NCBI RefSeq assembly: GCF_003651185.1
Contig: NZ_RCDC01000004.1
Span: 2,218,659-2,282,658 of the forward strand
Reading direction: 5' to 3'
Origin: Stenotrophomonas rhizophila
GTDB taxonomy: Bacteria > Pseudomonadota > Gammaproteobacteria > Xanthomonadales > Xanthomonadaceae
Length of the DNA: 64,000 nucleotides
Position 1 is the stretch's first letter. Every line of letters begins with the position of its first letter. A program made the translations under genes and the position numbers. Positions 23,190 through 33,865 of the stretch are shown piece by piece. Below the pieces are notes generated by a model. That model was not told where the DNA came from and did not search any database. It saw only the letters and a list, made by a program, of their open reading frames with translations.

Positions 23190-24518
23190 ATGGCCAGACA
23201 GATGATCATCGGCATGCATTTCGGCAATGGCTACGGCTCGCAGCCTGGCGCGTGGCGGATGCCGGGTGTCGATACCCGGAGCTACACGAACTTCGACAAC
23301 CAGGTGCGCTACGCGCAAGCGGCTGAACGGGGCAAGTTCCAGTTCCTGTTCGCCCCGGACCTTCCGTCACTGAAGGGCGACGTGGACAGCGAACCGCCGC
23401 AGATCACCATCGAGCCGATGATCACCCTCGCCGCGGTCGCACGCGGAACAACACGCATCGGCTTGGTCGCTACCGGCTCAACCACGTTCAACGAGCCGTA
23501 CAACCTGGCCCGCCAGTTCAAGGCACTCGACCTTGTGAGTCATGGCCGCGCCGGATGGAACGCGGTGCCGACAAGTGATCCAGCAATCGCTGCCAACTAT
23601 GGTCGTGAGTTGCCGCCACGCGCAGAGAAATATCAGCGTCTGCATGAGTCCGTCCAAGTCGTGCAGGTGCTGTGGGGCAGTTGGGAGCAGGATGCCTGGC
23701 TGCACGATGCGGCGTCGGGTCGCTTTGCCGACCCGGCAAAGATCCAACCCATCCACCTGCGTGGACGACACGTCGGCTCCAGTGGGCCTCTGCCGCTTCC
23801 GCCATCCGAGCAGGGGCAGCCAGTGATTTTCCAGGCAGGCGGCGGAGATCAGGGGCTGGTCGTCGCGGGCCGCTATGCCAGCGGCGTGATCGGCGCGACG
23901 TATACCATCGAAGATGCCCGCGCCCAGCGCACCGCACTGCGCGACGCCGCCGAGCGTGCTGGCCGTAACCCTGACGAGATCAAGTTCTTCCCAGGCCCGA
24001 TGACCACCATCGCGCGAGACCGGCGTGCCGGACTGGATCGCCGGATTGCGGTGAGCGGGCATACGTTCCCGCAGCGGGTTGCCTATCTATCGCAGATGCT
24101 CAATCTACGGCTGGATGCAGACTCGCTCGACAAGCCACTGTCGCAGGCACAACTCGCCGCCGCGCGCCCGTCGCCTTTCGATCCCCGCTCAGCCCATGCA
24201 CTGAAGGTCGCGCGCGAGGGTTGGAGCCTGCGCGATGTGCTGGCCCATGGGGTGATCGACTATCACCCCGTGATCGCAGGCCCGGCTGTCGAAGCGGCTG
24301 ATCACATGCAGGCGTGGTTCGAGGCAGGCGCGGCGGATGGCTTCTGGTTGTCGCCCGATGTGTACGAGGACGGGATCGACGCCTTCGTCGATGGCGTGGT
24401 GTCCATCCTGCAAGAGCGTGGGCTGTTCCATCGGGATTACGAGGGCGCAACCCTGCGGGATTACCTTGGTGCTCCCTCTCAATACGGACTTGATCCGCGC
24501 ACCATGCAACAACGCTGA
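23190..24518 (+). CDS. LLM-class flavin monooxygenase (NtaA/SnaA/DszA family), copy 1
   Basis: 442-residue flavin-dependent monooxygenase (luciferase-like barrel). Diagnostic segments are HFGNGYGSQPGAWRMPG, STTFNEPYNLARQFKALDL, GRAGWNAVPTSDP and GQPVIFQAGGG. Relatives oxidise nitrilotriacetate, sulfones or similar substrates using FMNH2 supplied by a separate reductase. The ATG at 23190 has GGGAG upstream; the longer frame is a shadow of the preceding gene. No flavin reductase is adjacent, but the COG2085 protein is. The paralogue at 44401-45723 is strikingly similar. Confidence 0.9.
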   Translation: MARQMIIGMHFGNGYGSQPGAWRMPGVDTRSYTNFDNQVRYAQAAERGKFQFLFAPDLPSLKGDVDSEPPQITIEPMITLAAVARGTTRIGLVATGSTTFNEPYNLARQFKALDLVSHGRAGWNAVPTSDPAIAANYGRELPPRAEKYQRLHESVQVVQVLWGSWEQDAWLHDAASGRFADPAKIQPIHLRGRHVGSSGPLPLPPSEQGQPVIFQAGGGDQGLVVAGRYASGVIGATYTIEDARAQRTALRDAAERAGRNPDEIKFFPGPMTTIARDRRAGLDRRIAVSGHTFPQRVAYLSQMLNLRLDADSLDKPLSQAQLAAARPSPFDPRSAHALKVAREGWSLRDVLAHGVIDYHPVIAGPAVEAADHMQAWFEAGAADGFWLSPDVYEDGIDAFVDGVVSILQERGLFHRDYEGATLRDYLGAPSQYGLDPRTMQQR

Positions 24519-24845
24519 TCGGCTGAACGTCAGCGGTGAGGGCGCTTCGTCCGGCGTCATTGCGGTTCAATAACCGGCCAAGCTCAACGTCTGTTCGAAT
24601 TGAGAAAGAGCGCTCCTCATGATGAAGCGCTACGGCCGCAAAGAGATACCTCATTTGGCGCGAGTTCGGATTGTCCCCGCCCAAACAATGCCAGCGCCAA
24701 GCGGTTTATGTAAACGGCACAGACCTCCAGAGCGAAGAAAGCGCAGCCTTGGGCTGCGCTTCCGAGCGACGGACGTGAGCGGAAACAGACGGCGTCAACT
24801 TGGCTTCGGCGACGCGGTCTTGCCCGCGCCTCCCTTCCTGAACCC
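24519..24845. other. Non-coding stretch leading into an old conjugative-element end
   Basis: No supported gene. A perfect 10-bp stem AAGCGCAGCC/GGCTGCGCTT with a 3-base loop lies at 24739-24761. From about 24791 the sequence becomes homologous to 46753 onward, the end of the conjugative region. Confidence 0.6.
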
Positions 24846-25120
<275 letters not shown>

Positions 25121-25716
25121 CGACCACGCCCATTGAGCGGTCCAGTTGGATCAGTCGCCAAGTACGTCCTGGCTCGCGGCTTCAAAGTCAGTGAGCCAAA
25201 TCGCGCGTGGGTCACGGACATCACTTACATCCGCACGTACGACGGCTTCATGTACTTGGCGGTGGTGCTTGATCTCTTTTCGCGCTAGGTCGTTGGATGG
25301 GCAACCCGGCCAACTCAGCATACCGATTTGGTTTTGCAGGCGCTGTTGGCTGCAGTGTGGCGGCGCAAGCCTGCCCCTGGGCTTCTGCTTCACTCCCACC
25401 AGGGAACGCAGTTCACCAGTGAAGATTGGCAGAGCTTTCTGCGTAAGCACGACATCGTGTGCAGCATGAGTCGGCGAGGCAACCGCTATGACAACGCAGC
25501 GATGGAGAGCTTCTTCCAACTGCTGAAGCGGGAGCGAATCAAGCGAAGAATCTACAGCAATAACGACGAGGCACGTGCCGATGTCTTCCAGTACATCGAG
25601 ATGTTCTACAACCCAAAACGGCGACAAAGCTCCAACGGTGGTCTGTCCCCGGTAGAGTTTGAGAGGCAGTACGCACTAAACGGCTAACGACTGTCTACAA
25701 AACCTTGGGCGATTCA
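25121..25716 (+). mobile_element. Truncated IS3-family element with interrupted transposase
   Basis: The 3' half of an IS3-family orfB integrase: [30 protein letters not shown], then an in-frame TAG (25286-25288) where Gln is usual, then VVGWATRPTQHTDLV. The DDE part continues to YDNAAMESFFQLLKRERI and SPVEFERQYALNG (stop near 25687). The 5' half, including orfA and the left end, is missing. The likely right terminal repeat is 25692-25716 (TGTCTACAAAACC to GATTCA). It joins a conjugative-element remnant on its left to a cut TetR gene on its right. Confidence 0.88.
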
Positions 25717-26124
25717 GCCTCGCTGCTGGCTGTGATGGGAAAAGCAGTACTCAGCCAACCCTCGGCAATGCACGCATTGCAGGCTGCCGCGCGCAGATTG
25801 TTCGACTTCCTAACTGAGCGCGACAACCTGGCGTTCGGCCTTCTCATCAGGATCGAAGCAGCGCGTTTGCCGTCAATACGGCAGCGCTGCGCCGATTGGA
25901 TATCGATCATGGAGGAGCCGCTGGTCGTACTGATCGCGCGCTGCCAGGCAGACGGAGTCATCACACGTTCGAGCAGCGCTGAGGTACTTTCCGAAACTCT
26001 CAGCGACCTGATAGATGGCGTCGCCGAACGGCTGCGCAACGAGTCAATCCTGCGCGAAGATGCAGACTTGCCAGCATTGTTCAGGAGGCGGTGGGAAGCA
26101 CTCTTAGCCTACGCAACCGCCTGA
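25717..26124 (+). pseudogene. C-terminal part of a TetR regulator, cut by the IS3 element
   Basis: The frame from 25717 reads ASLLAVMGKAVLSQPSAMHALQAAARRLFDFLTE and ends at FRRRWEALLAYATA. It resembles the ligand-binding half of TetR proteins. The DNA-binding half is missing exactly where the IS3 terminal repeat ends. Confidence 0.65.
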
Positions 26125-26606
26125 TCCACCTTAAGGAAGAAATAGTGTGCGGCGATTGCGGCTGGATCGGTGCGGCACAAGGGACTCAGGTAGAGATTCC
26201 GGGGCAAGGCTGCGCAGCCGGCGGCAAGCTGATGATCCGGCATGCTCCGGCTATCGCGGCACTCTCTTAGAAGCGAACCGCTTAATCTACACCCAAGCCG
26301 CGTGCAGCCGACGTTGTAAGCGCAATCCTATCTTCCACCACTCAAAGTGTGCTGCGGGCCGCGAGATCTGGGCGAAGCACGCAATTCGGACTTGGTCACT
26401 GACGCCATCGCTTCACTAACGCCTTACAAGATCAATTGAGAAAGTGCATCCACTTGGAACATGGCTGGCTGTCCGCCTTAGTCGACAAACCTTGTGTTGT
26501 GCCTCCCAAGACGTGACGCCGGAGGGGCGGTCGCTATTACAAACGTAAGCGATGCCCCCGCCTAATAAGCGGCCCCATGCAGTGGCGCCTGCGGCGAGAT
26601 GTTTGG
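26125..26606. other. Intergenic stretch with one possible small ORF
   Basis: No clear gene. A 42-codon frame from GTG 26145 (MCGDCGWIGAAQGTQVEIPG) to about 26271 has AAGGA upstream but no recognised family. The rest is the region beyond the efflux-operon stop; no strong terminator was found. Confidence 0.4.
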
Positions 26607-28043
26607 CTAAGGGGCGACCCCGGCAGGTGCCCCATCCCCTTCTTGCCGAACTGGTGACCTAGTCTGCGACCAGCCTCCGCCCAAAACCTTGTACAGGGTG
26701 ACGCGATTGGCCTGCTGTGCCAAAGATGTCTGCAGACGACTCTGCTGTGCCGCATAAGCGGTCCGGCGCGCATCCAACAGGGTTACAAAACTGTCCAGTC
26801 CGGCGTCATAGCGCGCCTGCGACAGAGCCCTCGACTGTTCCGCAGCAACCATCAACGCTTGCTGCGAGGTGAGCTGTGCATCGAAACTCGCACTCAATGC
26901 CAACGCGTCGGCAGCTTCGCGAAAGGCGACCTGGATCGCTCGCTCATACTGGGCCAGCGCGATGTCCCTGTCTGCGTTGGCCATCGCCAGTCCTGCCCGA
27001 AGCCGTCCGCCTTGAAAAATGGGTAAAGTGATGGTGGGCAGGAAGCTCCACGTGCGACTATTACCCTCAAAAAGTCCGGACAGCTCACCGGAGGCGCTAC
27101 CAAAGAATCCTGTTAAGCGGATACTGGGAAAGAATGCGGCGCGCGCGGCACCGATGTTAGCATTGCCCGCCAACAGGATGTGCTCGGCAGCCATGATATC
27201 CGGGCGTCGCAGAAGAACATCACTGGGCATACCTTCAGGGGCTGGCGACACACCGATGAGGCGAATTTCTTCACTTGTGGCCGGCAGCCATGTCTCATCC
27301 ACGGCACTTCCGATCAACAGCGCAAGCGCATTGCGATCCCGTTCAACCTGCCCACGGAGCCGTGCCGCGTCAGTGCGGCCAGACTCTACAAGGGTGCGCG
27401 TCTGTGCCAGTTCCAACGCCGAGCTACCGCCGCGCTCGAAGCGTGCCTGCGCCAGGCGAAGGGACTCGTTGTAGCTTGCTACCGTCGCCTCGGCGATGCG
27501 GAGCTGCTCGCGGTCGGCGCCGAGAGTCATCCAAGCGGTCGCTGTTTCGGCGACCAGGCTCAACTGAGCGTTGCGCCTGTTGGCCGCGACGGAAAAATAC
27601 TGATGCAACGCCGCTTCGCTCAGGTTTTGTACGCGACCGAACAGATCGATTTCAAAGTCGGTGACCCCAAGGCCCGATGTGAACTGGTCGGTCAGCGGCA
27701 TGTCGCCCCCTACGCGCTCCAGCTGCCCCTGCACCGACACTCCGGGCAGGCGATCAGCACGCTGGATACGGTACTGGGAGCGCGCGCGCTCGACATTGAG
27801 AACGGCTACGCGCAGGTCGCGGTTATGGCTGATGGCTTGGTCAATGACCTGCTGAAGCCGGAAATCGGTGAAGAAATCCCGCCATCCAAGTTCAGCGACA
27901 TCGGCTGTTTGTGTCTGGACGCCACCCGCAGGCCACTGCGACGGAATCGCAGGCGTCACGTCAGTGTTACTGGGTACGAGGGTGGCGCAACTAGTCAGGC
28001 TAAGCGCGGCGGAAAGCGCCAGCAACAAGGGATTTGCTTTCAT
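26607..28043 (-). CDS. Outer-membrane efflux lipoprotein of an RND pump (OprM/SmeF-like)
   Basis: 478-residue TolC-family outer-membrane factor. A lipobox (LSLTSC) in the first 20 residues predicts lipid anchoring. Two outer-membrane-efflux repeats follow, with DLFGRVQNLSEAALHQYFS and ALLIGS in the first half and LLRRPDIMAAEHILLAGNANIGAARAAFFPSI in the second. The ATG at 28043 begins the signal sequence. It is third in the operon MFP-RND-OMF, about 95 bp after the pump gene, and completes the envelope-spanning channel. Confidence 0.93.
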   Translation of the reverse strand: MKANPLLLALSAALSLTSCATLVPSNTDVTPAIPSQWPAGGVQTQTADVAELGWRDFFTDFRLQQVIDQAISHNRDLRVAVLNVERARSQYRIQRADRLPGVSVQGQLERVGGDMPLTDQFTSGLGVTDFEIDLFGRVQNLSEAALHQYFSVAANRRNAQLSLVAETATAWMTLGADREQLRIAEATVASYNESLRLAQARFERGGSSALELAQTRTLVESGRTDAARLRGQVERDRNALALLIGSAVDETWLPATSEEIRLIGVSPAPEGMPSDVLLRRPDIMAAEHILLAGNANIGAARAAFFPSIRLTGFFGSASGELSGLFEGNSRTWSFLPTITLPIFQGGRLRAGLAMANADRDIALAQYERAIQVAFREAADALALSASFDAQLTSQQALMVAAEQSRALSQARYDAGLDSFVTLLDARRTAYAAQQSRLQTSLAQQANRVTLYKVLGGGWSQTRSPVRQEGDGAPAGVAP

Positions 28044-28137
28044 TGGTTCACCTCTTGACTGGCGGACGGCCAGTCGCATGAAGGGCTACAGCGGAGCGGC
28101 GCCGACCATCGGTCACCGTCCCCGATGGGTTCACATC

Positions 28138-31100
28138 CTAGGCATCGGGTGATCCGTCCACCGCTGGATCCTTCGCCCTTCTCTTGCGCAGGTTGCGATT
28201 AAACAGCTTCTGCACCATCACGAAGAACAGTGGGATGAAGAAGAGACCGAGCACCGTACCGACGACCATGCCTCCCAGCACACCGGTGCCGATGGCCTGC
28301 TGCGCTCCCGAACCGGCACCCGAGGCAATCGCCAGCGGGAGAACGCCAAGGCCGAAGGCAAGCGAGGTCATAATGATGGGGCGCAGGCGATCACGCACCG
28401 CATGCAGGGTAGCCTCCATCAAGCCGACGCCGCGCTCCATGTTCTCCTTGGCGAACTCGACGATAAGAATCGCGTTCTTCGAAGTAAGCCCGACCGTCGT
28501 CAGCATGGCAACCTGGAAGTAGATATCACGCTCCATACCACGGAACGTATTGGCCAGCACCGCGCCCAGGATACCCAGCGGCGCGACCAGGAGAACCGAG
28601 GTTGGTACGCTCCAGCTTTCATAAAGGGCAGCCAAGCACAGGAACACGATCAGCAGGGACAGCGAATACAGCAACGGCGTTTGCGAGCCGGCCTGCCGCT
28701 CCTGGTAGGACAACGCGGTCCATTCGATTTCGAAGCCAGCCGGCAGGTCCTCCGCAATCCGTTCGATCTCGAGCATGGCATCCCCCGACGACACGCCTGT
28801 CGCCGGCTCGCCCTGGATTTCCATCGCCGGCACGCCGTTGTAACGCTCCAGGCGCGGTGAGCCGTAATCCCAACGCTTGGTGGCGAAGGCACTGAACGGC
28901 ACCATATCACCTGCGATGTTCTTGACCGACCAGACGTTGAAATCATCCGGGTTCATGCGGAACTCCGCATCCGACTGAACATACACGCGCTTGACGCGAC
29001 CACGATCTATGAAGTCATCGATATAGCTGCTGCCCCACGCGGCGGCCAGCGTGCTGTTGATCGATGCGGTGGACAGGCCGAGCGAATTGGCTTTTTCCAC
29101 ATCCACATCAATTCGCAGCTGGGGGGTGTCTTCCTGTCCGTTGGGTCGGACATTGGCCAGCAGCTTGCTTTGCCCAGCGCCGCCCAGCAACTGGTTGCGC
29201 GCGGCAAGTAGCGCTTCGTGCCCCTGCGAGCTGTTGTCCTTCAGGAAGAAGGTGTAACCCGAGCCGATACCCAGCTCAGGCATGGCCGGCGGCGGGAACG
29301 CAAAGATGGTCGCATCCTTGACCTGCGATAGCGCGGCCATCGCACGACCGGTGATCGGTCCCACACCCTGATCGTCATTACGATCCTTCCAGTCCTTGAG
29401 CTTCACAAACGCCATGCCGGCGTTCTGGCCCATGCCGGCAAAGCTGAAGCCCTGCACCGAGAAGATGGACTCCACTGCCTCCGCTTCATCGTTGATGAAG
29501 TGATCTTCCATGCGCGCAATTGATTCCAGCGTGCGCTCCTGGGTTGCACCGACCGGGGTCTGCACCAGTGCCATCAAGATGCCCTGGTCTTCATTGGGCA
29601 GGAAGGAACTCGGCAGGCGCATGAACATCACGCCCATTACGATCACCAGCGCGGCGAAGATGCCCATCGAACGCCACGGCCGTGCCAGGATGCCCTTGAC
29701 GCCGCGCTGGTAGCTTTCACTAGACCGGTCGAAACCGCGGTTGAATCCACCGAAGAAGCGCCCCGACCAGCCCTTGTGTGCCACATGGTGGTCGCCCTTC
29801 TTCAGTGGCTTGAGCATGGTCGCGCACAGCGCGGGGGTCAGCACGATCGCCACCAGCACCGACAGCGCCATCGCCGACACGATCGTCGCCGAGAACTGCC
29901 GGTAGATCACGCCGGTCGAACCGCTCATGAAGGCCATCGGCACGAACACCGCCGACAGTACCAGGCCGATGCCCACCAGCGCACCCGTGATCTGGTCCAT
30001 AGACTTGCGCGTGGCCTCCAACGGGGAAAGCCCCTCTTCGGCCATGATGCGTTCAACGTTTTCCACCACGACGATCGCATCATCCACCAGCAGGCCGATG
30101 GCCAGCACCATCGCGAACATGGTCAGCATGTTGACCGAGAAGCCAAGTGCAGCCAGTACGCCGAAGGTGCCCAGCAGCACCACAGGCACGGCGATGGTGG
30201 GAATCAAGGTGGCGCGGAAGTTCTGCAGGAACAGGTACATCACCACGAACACGAGCACGATGGCTTCGATCAGGGTCTTTACCACGCCCTTGATCGATAC
30301 CTTGACGAACGGCGTGGTGTCATAGGGGACGACCACTTCCAGGCCAGCCGGGAAGTTGCTCTTCAGATCGTCCATGACCGCATTGACACCCTCGGCGGTC
30401 TCCAGCGCATTGGCGCCGGTTGCCAGCGAAATGGCGATGCCTGAAGACGGCTTGCCGTTGTAGCGGGTGACGAAATCGTAGGTCTCAGCGCCCAGCTCGA
30501 CGCGGGCCACGTCGCTCAGGCGCAGTTCGCTACCGTCGGTACCACCGCGGACCAGGATCTTGCGGAACTGTTCCGGGGTCTGCAGACGGTCCTGCGCATT
30601 GATGGTTGCGTTGAGCTGCTGGCCCTTGATCGCAGGTGAGCCGCCAAGCTGGCCAATGGCCACCTGGGCGTTCTGCGCGGTGATGGCCGCGATGACCTCA
30701 TCCACCGACAACTTGTAGGTATGCAGCTTGTTTGGGTCCAACCAGATGCGCATCGAGTACTTGCCGCCGAACACCTGGATGGTGCCAACGCCCGGGACGC
30801 GGCTGAGGGGGTCAACGATGTTGCTGCCGACGTAGTCGGCAATATCGTTGGCGTCCATGCTGCCGTCGTTGGAAACGAATCCTAGGACCTGCAGGAACCC
30901 GCTGCTTGATTTGGCTACGTTGATACCCTGCCGCTGCACGTCCTGCGGCAGCAATGGCATCGCAAGCTGCAGCTTGTTCTGGACCTGCACCTGTGCGATA
31001 TCAGGGTCGGTGCCACTTTCGAATGTCAGTGTGATAGTAGCGCGTCCATTGGACGAGCTGTTGGATGAGAAGTAGATCAGGCCGTCGAGGCCCTTCATGT

Positions 31101-31302
31101 TCTGCTCAATGATCTGGGTAACAGAGTCTTCCACCACCTTGGCCGAGGCACCAGGGTACGTGGCACTGATCTCGACGGCGGGCGGGGCGACTTCCGGATA
31201 CATCGACACCGGAAGCTGAGTCACCGACAGGGCGCCTGCAAGCATGATGATGATCGCGATGACCCACGCAAAGATAGGGCGATCGATAAAGAAACGTGCC
31301 AT
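28138..31302 (-). CDS. RND multidrug efflux transporter (AcrB/MexB/SmeE-like)
   Basis: 1054-residue inner-membrane HAE1-family pump. It starts [23 protein letters not shown]. The proton-relay segment [16 protein letters not shown] is in TM4, with two large periplasmic loops and a second half with [20 protein letters not shown]. Length and motifs are complete, so it should be functional, exporting hydrophobic drugs or solvents by proton antiport. It lies 12 bp after the membrane-fusion gene. Closest in feel to SmeE of Stenotrophomonas, but the substrate range is not readable. Confidence 0.95.
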   Translation of the reverse strand: MARFFIDRPIFAWVIAIIIMLAGALSVTQLPVSMYPEVAPPAVEISATYPGASAKVVEDSVTQIIEQNMKGLDGLIYFSSNSSSNGRATITLTFESGTDPDIAQVQVQNKLQLAMPLLPQDVQRQGINVAKSSSGFLQVLGFVSNDGSMDANDIADYVGSNIVDPLSRVPGVGTIQVFGGKYSMRIWLDPNKLHTYKLSVDEVIAAITAQNAQVAIGQLGGSPAIKGQQLNATINAQDRLQTPEQFRKILVRGGTDGSELRLSDVARVELGAETYDFVTRYNGKPSSGIAISLATGANALETAEGVNAVMDDLKSNFPAGLEVVVPYDTTPFVKVSIKGVVKTLIEAIVLVFVVMYLFLQNFRATLIPTIAVPVVLLGTFGVLAALGFSVNMLTMFAMVLAIGLLVDDAIVVVENVERIMAEEGLSPLEATRKSMDQITGALVGIGLVLSAVFVPMAFMSGSTGVIYRQFSATIVSAMALSVLVAIVLTPALCATMLKPLKKGDHHVAHKGWSGRFFGGFNRGFDRSSESYQRGVKGILARPWRSMGIFAALVIVMGVMFMRLPSSFLPNEDQGILMALVQTPVGATQERTLESIARMEDHFINDEAEAVESIFSVQGFSFAGMGQNAGMAFVKLKDWKDRNDDQGVGPITGRAMAALSQVKDATIFAFPPPAMPELGIGSGYTFFLKDNSSQGHEALLAARNQLLGGAGQSKLLANVRPNGQEDTPQLRIDVDVEKANSLGLSTASINSTLAAAWGSSYIDDFIDRGRVKRVYVQSDAEFRMNPDDFNVWSVKNIAGDMVPFSAFATKRWDYGSPRLERYNGVPAMEIQGEPATGVSSGDAMLEIERIAEDLPAGFEIEWTALSYQERQAGSQTPLLYSLSLLIVFLCLAALYESWSVPTSVLLVAPLGILGAVLANTFRGMERDIYFQVAMLTTVGLTSKNAILIVEFAKENMERGVGLMEATLHAVRDRLRPIIMTSLAFGLGVLPLAIASGAGSGAQQAIGTGVLGGMVVGTVLGLFFIPLFFVMVQKLFNRNLRKRRAKDPAVDGSPDA

Positions 31303-31314
31303 TTAGGTCTCCGA

Positions 31315-32511
31315 TTACTGCTGCTGTGCCGGAGCTGGAGCCTGGGTAGGCTGCGCGTCCTGTCCATCCGCTGAGGATTGCGTCGGTGCCGCGCCGCGTT
31401 CGGTGGCTTGGACAGTCGCGCCGGGCTGGATCTTCTGAAGCCCCTCGACGATTACCTTGTCGCCGGCCTTCAGGCCGTCTTCGACCAGCCATTTGTCACC
31501 GATCGCTGCGCTTACCTTGACTCTCCGCGCTTCCACCTTGTTGTCCTGGCGGACAACCATTGCAGTTGTCTCACCCTTGGCATCCCGCGCGATTCCCTGC
31601 ATCGGGACCATGAGTGCGTTGTCACGCACGCCGCCGCCGATCACGGCTCGTACGTACATTCCGGGCATCAACACCTGGTCGGGGTTGTCCACTTTCACAC
31701 GCAGCCCGTAGCTGCCGGTCGTCGGGTCCACGCTAACTTCAGAAAATTCCAGTGAACCCTTCTGCGGGAACTCCGTGCCGTCTTCGAGCAGAATAGTAAC
31801 CGGGGTCTGTTGGTTGTCCTTCAGACGTCCGGCCGCCATTTCACGTCGCAATTGCAGTAGTTCGGATGCGGACTGGGTCAGATCAACGTAGATCGGATCC
31901 AGTTGTTGGATAGTTGCCAGTGCGTCCGCCTGTCCGACGCTCACCAGCGCACCTTGGGTCACGCTAGACTTGCCGATGCGGCCGCTGATCGGGGCGGTGA
32001 TGCGCGCAAAACCAAGGGTGACATTGGCTGCATCCAGCAATGCCCTTGCAGCACCTACGTCCGCAACGGCCTGCTTTTCGGCTGCCTCTGCGTTCTCCAA
32101 GTCCTGGCGGCTGACCGCGTCCACATGCGCGAGAGCAGTGATGCGCTTGGCGCTAAGGCGTGATGCGTTGGCGGTGGCCTCTGCTCGAGCCAATTGCGCC
32201 CGCGCATTGTTTGCCTGCGCACGGTAGCTCGCGTCATCAAGTTGGTATAGCGCCTGCCCTGCCTCGACCAGTCCACCTTCGGTGAACAGTCGCTTTCCAA
32301 CGATGCCGTTCACTTGGGGCCGAACTTCGGCGATCAAGAAAGGACTTGTGCGCCCAGGCAGTTCACGGGTCAATCCGACTTGCTCGGCTTTCAGAGTAGC
32401 TATGGTGACCGGAATCGGCCCGCCTTGAGATTGTTCTACCTCGCCGCCGCAGGCCGATAGAACAATGCTGACGGCAAGCGCCAAAGGCAGGAGAAGGTGC
32501 TTTTGCAACAT
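31315..32511 (-). CDS. Periplasmic membrane-fusion protein of the RND pump (AcrA/SmeD-like)
   Basis: About 398 residues. A lipoprotein signal (LALAVSIVLSACGG) is followed by the biotinyl-lipoyl-like and hairpin domains (EVRPQVNGIVGKRLFTEGGLVEAGQALYQLD), the RITAPISGRIGKS half and a C-terminal low-complexity tail rich in Gln, Ala and Pro. It bridges the pump and the outer-membrane channel. The ATG at 32511 has GGAG upstream; a 5' extension to 32544 lacks a signal-like start. It is first in the operon and divergent from a TetR regulator. Confidence 0.93.
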   Translation of the reverse strand: MLQKHLLLPLALAVSIVLSACGGEVEQSQGGPIPVTIATLKAEQVGLTRELPGRTSPFLIAEVRPQVNGIVGKRLFTEGGLVEAGQALYQLDDASYRAQANNARAQLARAEATANASRLSAKRITALAHVDAVSRQDLENAEAAEKQAVADVGAARALLDAANVTLGFARITAPISGRIGKSSVTQGALVSVGQADALATIQQLDPIYVDLTQSASELLQLRREMAAGRLKDNQQTPVTILLEDGTEFPQKGSLEFSEVSVDPTTGSYGLRVKVDNPDQVLMPGMYVRAVIGGGVRDNALMVPMQGIARDAKGETTAMVVRQDNKVEARRVKVSAAIGDKWLVEDGLKAGDKVIVEGLQKIQPGATVQATERGAAPTQSSADGQDAQPTQAPAPAQQQ

Positions 32512-32626
32512 GGGGAGGGCTCCGCAATGACGTAAAGGTGACAAACGAAAACGCGCGCTTGAGGCACGCTGCTAGTTGAGATGAACCGCAGCCCGGGGCT
32601 AACGGACTAATTTCAGCACGCAACTA

Positions 32627-32646
32627 TACATACACGCATGGATGTA
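32627..32646. promoter_or_regulatory. Putative TetR operator between efflux operon and regulator
   Basis: TACATACACGCATGGATGTA is a pseudo-palindrome (TACAT..ATGTA arms) in the 183-bp divergent gap. Its GCATG.ATGTA half recalls the known SmeT operator style. Its place, 49 bp before the TetR ATG, suits control of both directions. Confidence 0.6.
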
Positions 32647-32694
32647 CGCAAAGCGCTATGATTGGTTTTCTGTATCCCGCATTTGAGGGCACGT

Positions 32695-33324
32695 ATGGCT
32701 AGAAAAACCAAGGAGGACGCCCAAATGACCAAGGACAGGATCCTAGAAGCTGCCTTGGATTGTTTCCATGAGCACGGTGTACCGGGTACTACCTTGGCGA
32801 TGATCGGAACGCGCGCCGGCTATACCCGCGGCGCCATCTACTGGCACTTTGAGAACAAGACCCAGATTCTCCAAGAGCTGGTTAGCCGTGAGCACGTCCC
32901 CTTCGCTGACAGACTTCGAGCAGTCGCGTCCACTGAGCAGCCCAACCCCACTAGCGCGCTCAGGGCAGCGCTGCTGTTGTCCGTAAAAGAGGTGGCCGAA
33001 CAGCCGCGCTTACGCAGCATGGTAGAAGTCTTGATGCGCAGCGATCTGAGCGACGAGAGTCGAGCCTTGCAGTCTCTGCAGGTCAGGCTGTTGACGGAAG
33101 AGCGGGAGATCGTCGCCCGCGTCTTCGAAAGAGCTGCGTCACTGGGTCAACTACGCAAAGGGGTAAGCCCGGCGGATGTTGCACGCACGATGATGTGCTG
33201 CCTGTCCGGCCTCATGTACAGCGCGATGCTGGAACCAAACGTTTTTGATCTTGAACGCGACGGTGCTCAAATCTTTGATGCCATCCTGAGCGCCTACGTC
33301 CATGTCGGCACGATCAGTGATTGA
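32695..33324 (+). CDS. TetR-family repressor of the RND pump (SmeT/AcrR-like)
   Basis: 209 residues beginning MARKTKEDAQMTKDRILEAA, very close in layout to SmeT/AcrR/TtgR. The helix-turn-helix ends in AGYTRGAIYWHFENKTQI, and the C-terminal multidrug-binding domain carries the typical MLEPNVFDLERD ending. It is divergent from the pump operon and is expected to repress it until a hydrophobic ligand binds. The ATG at 32695 is chosen over an upstream one because homologues begin MARKTKE. Confidence 0.93.
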   Translation: MARKTKEDAQMTKDRILEAALDCFHEHGVPGTTLAMIGTRAGYTRGAIYWHFENKTQILQELVSREHVPFADRLRAVASTEQPNPTSALRAALLLSVKEVAEQPRLRSMVEVLMRSDLSDESRALQSLQVRLLTEEREIVARVFERAASLGQLRKGVSPADVARTMMCCLSGLMYSAMLEPNVFDLERDGAQIFDAILSAYVHVGTISD

Positions 33325-33419
33325 CACATGAAACCAAGGCCGAGTTGAGGCCGACGTTAAGGCGCACACGTGCAATGAGGACGACCGCGACCCCCATCAA
33401 GCTTGCTTAACAGAAGCCA

Positions 33420-33865
33420 TGTAGCCGCGACCAATGCTCGCAATGGAGCATGCTGCCCGATCCACATTCCGCCCAGGCGCCAAGTCTGCCCACGGCCGTA
33501 CGTCTCTTGAGGTTGAAGCAAAGACTTCAACCCTCTGTCCTGCAGGTTGTCCCCGTCCCGGTGAGACATTGCAATGTTCAGCTCAGTGCCCCGCCATCCC
33601 CACAGCTCGTACAGCTCCAGCGTCGCAGACAGGCTCAGCTGCCCCGCGTGCGCTCCCGCTGATGGCCCAGCGCGTCCTACGTTTTAACGTCCTCGCTGGT
33701 ATATCGCATCGCGAGATCGACACCTCGTTCTGCAAATCTCGAACCGCTGCCACCCCAATCCCCGAAGAGGTACCGATCCTGCTCAGCACCGCCAGTGGCT
33801 GCCCAGGCTGATGGAGAAGCCAACGCTATCAGCGAGCAAAGCCCACGGGACGTCCGTTTGATCAC
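33420..33865 (-). pseudogene. Truncated, frameshifted OprB-type carbohydrate porin
   Basis: A GTG at 33865 overlaps the cytochrome stop (GTGA) and opens a signal peptide followed by YLFGDWGGSGSRFAERGVDLAMRYTSE, the N-terminus of OprB porins. The frame then stops at 33677. A second frame continues the family pattern (HAGQLSLSATLELYELWGW, LNIAMSHRDGDNL, ETYGRGQTWRLGG) to about 33420, where similarity ends. Roughly two thirds of a normal porin is missing. The coupling to the cytochrome gene shows it once belonged to the dehydrogenase operon. Confidence 0.8.
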
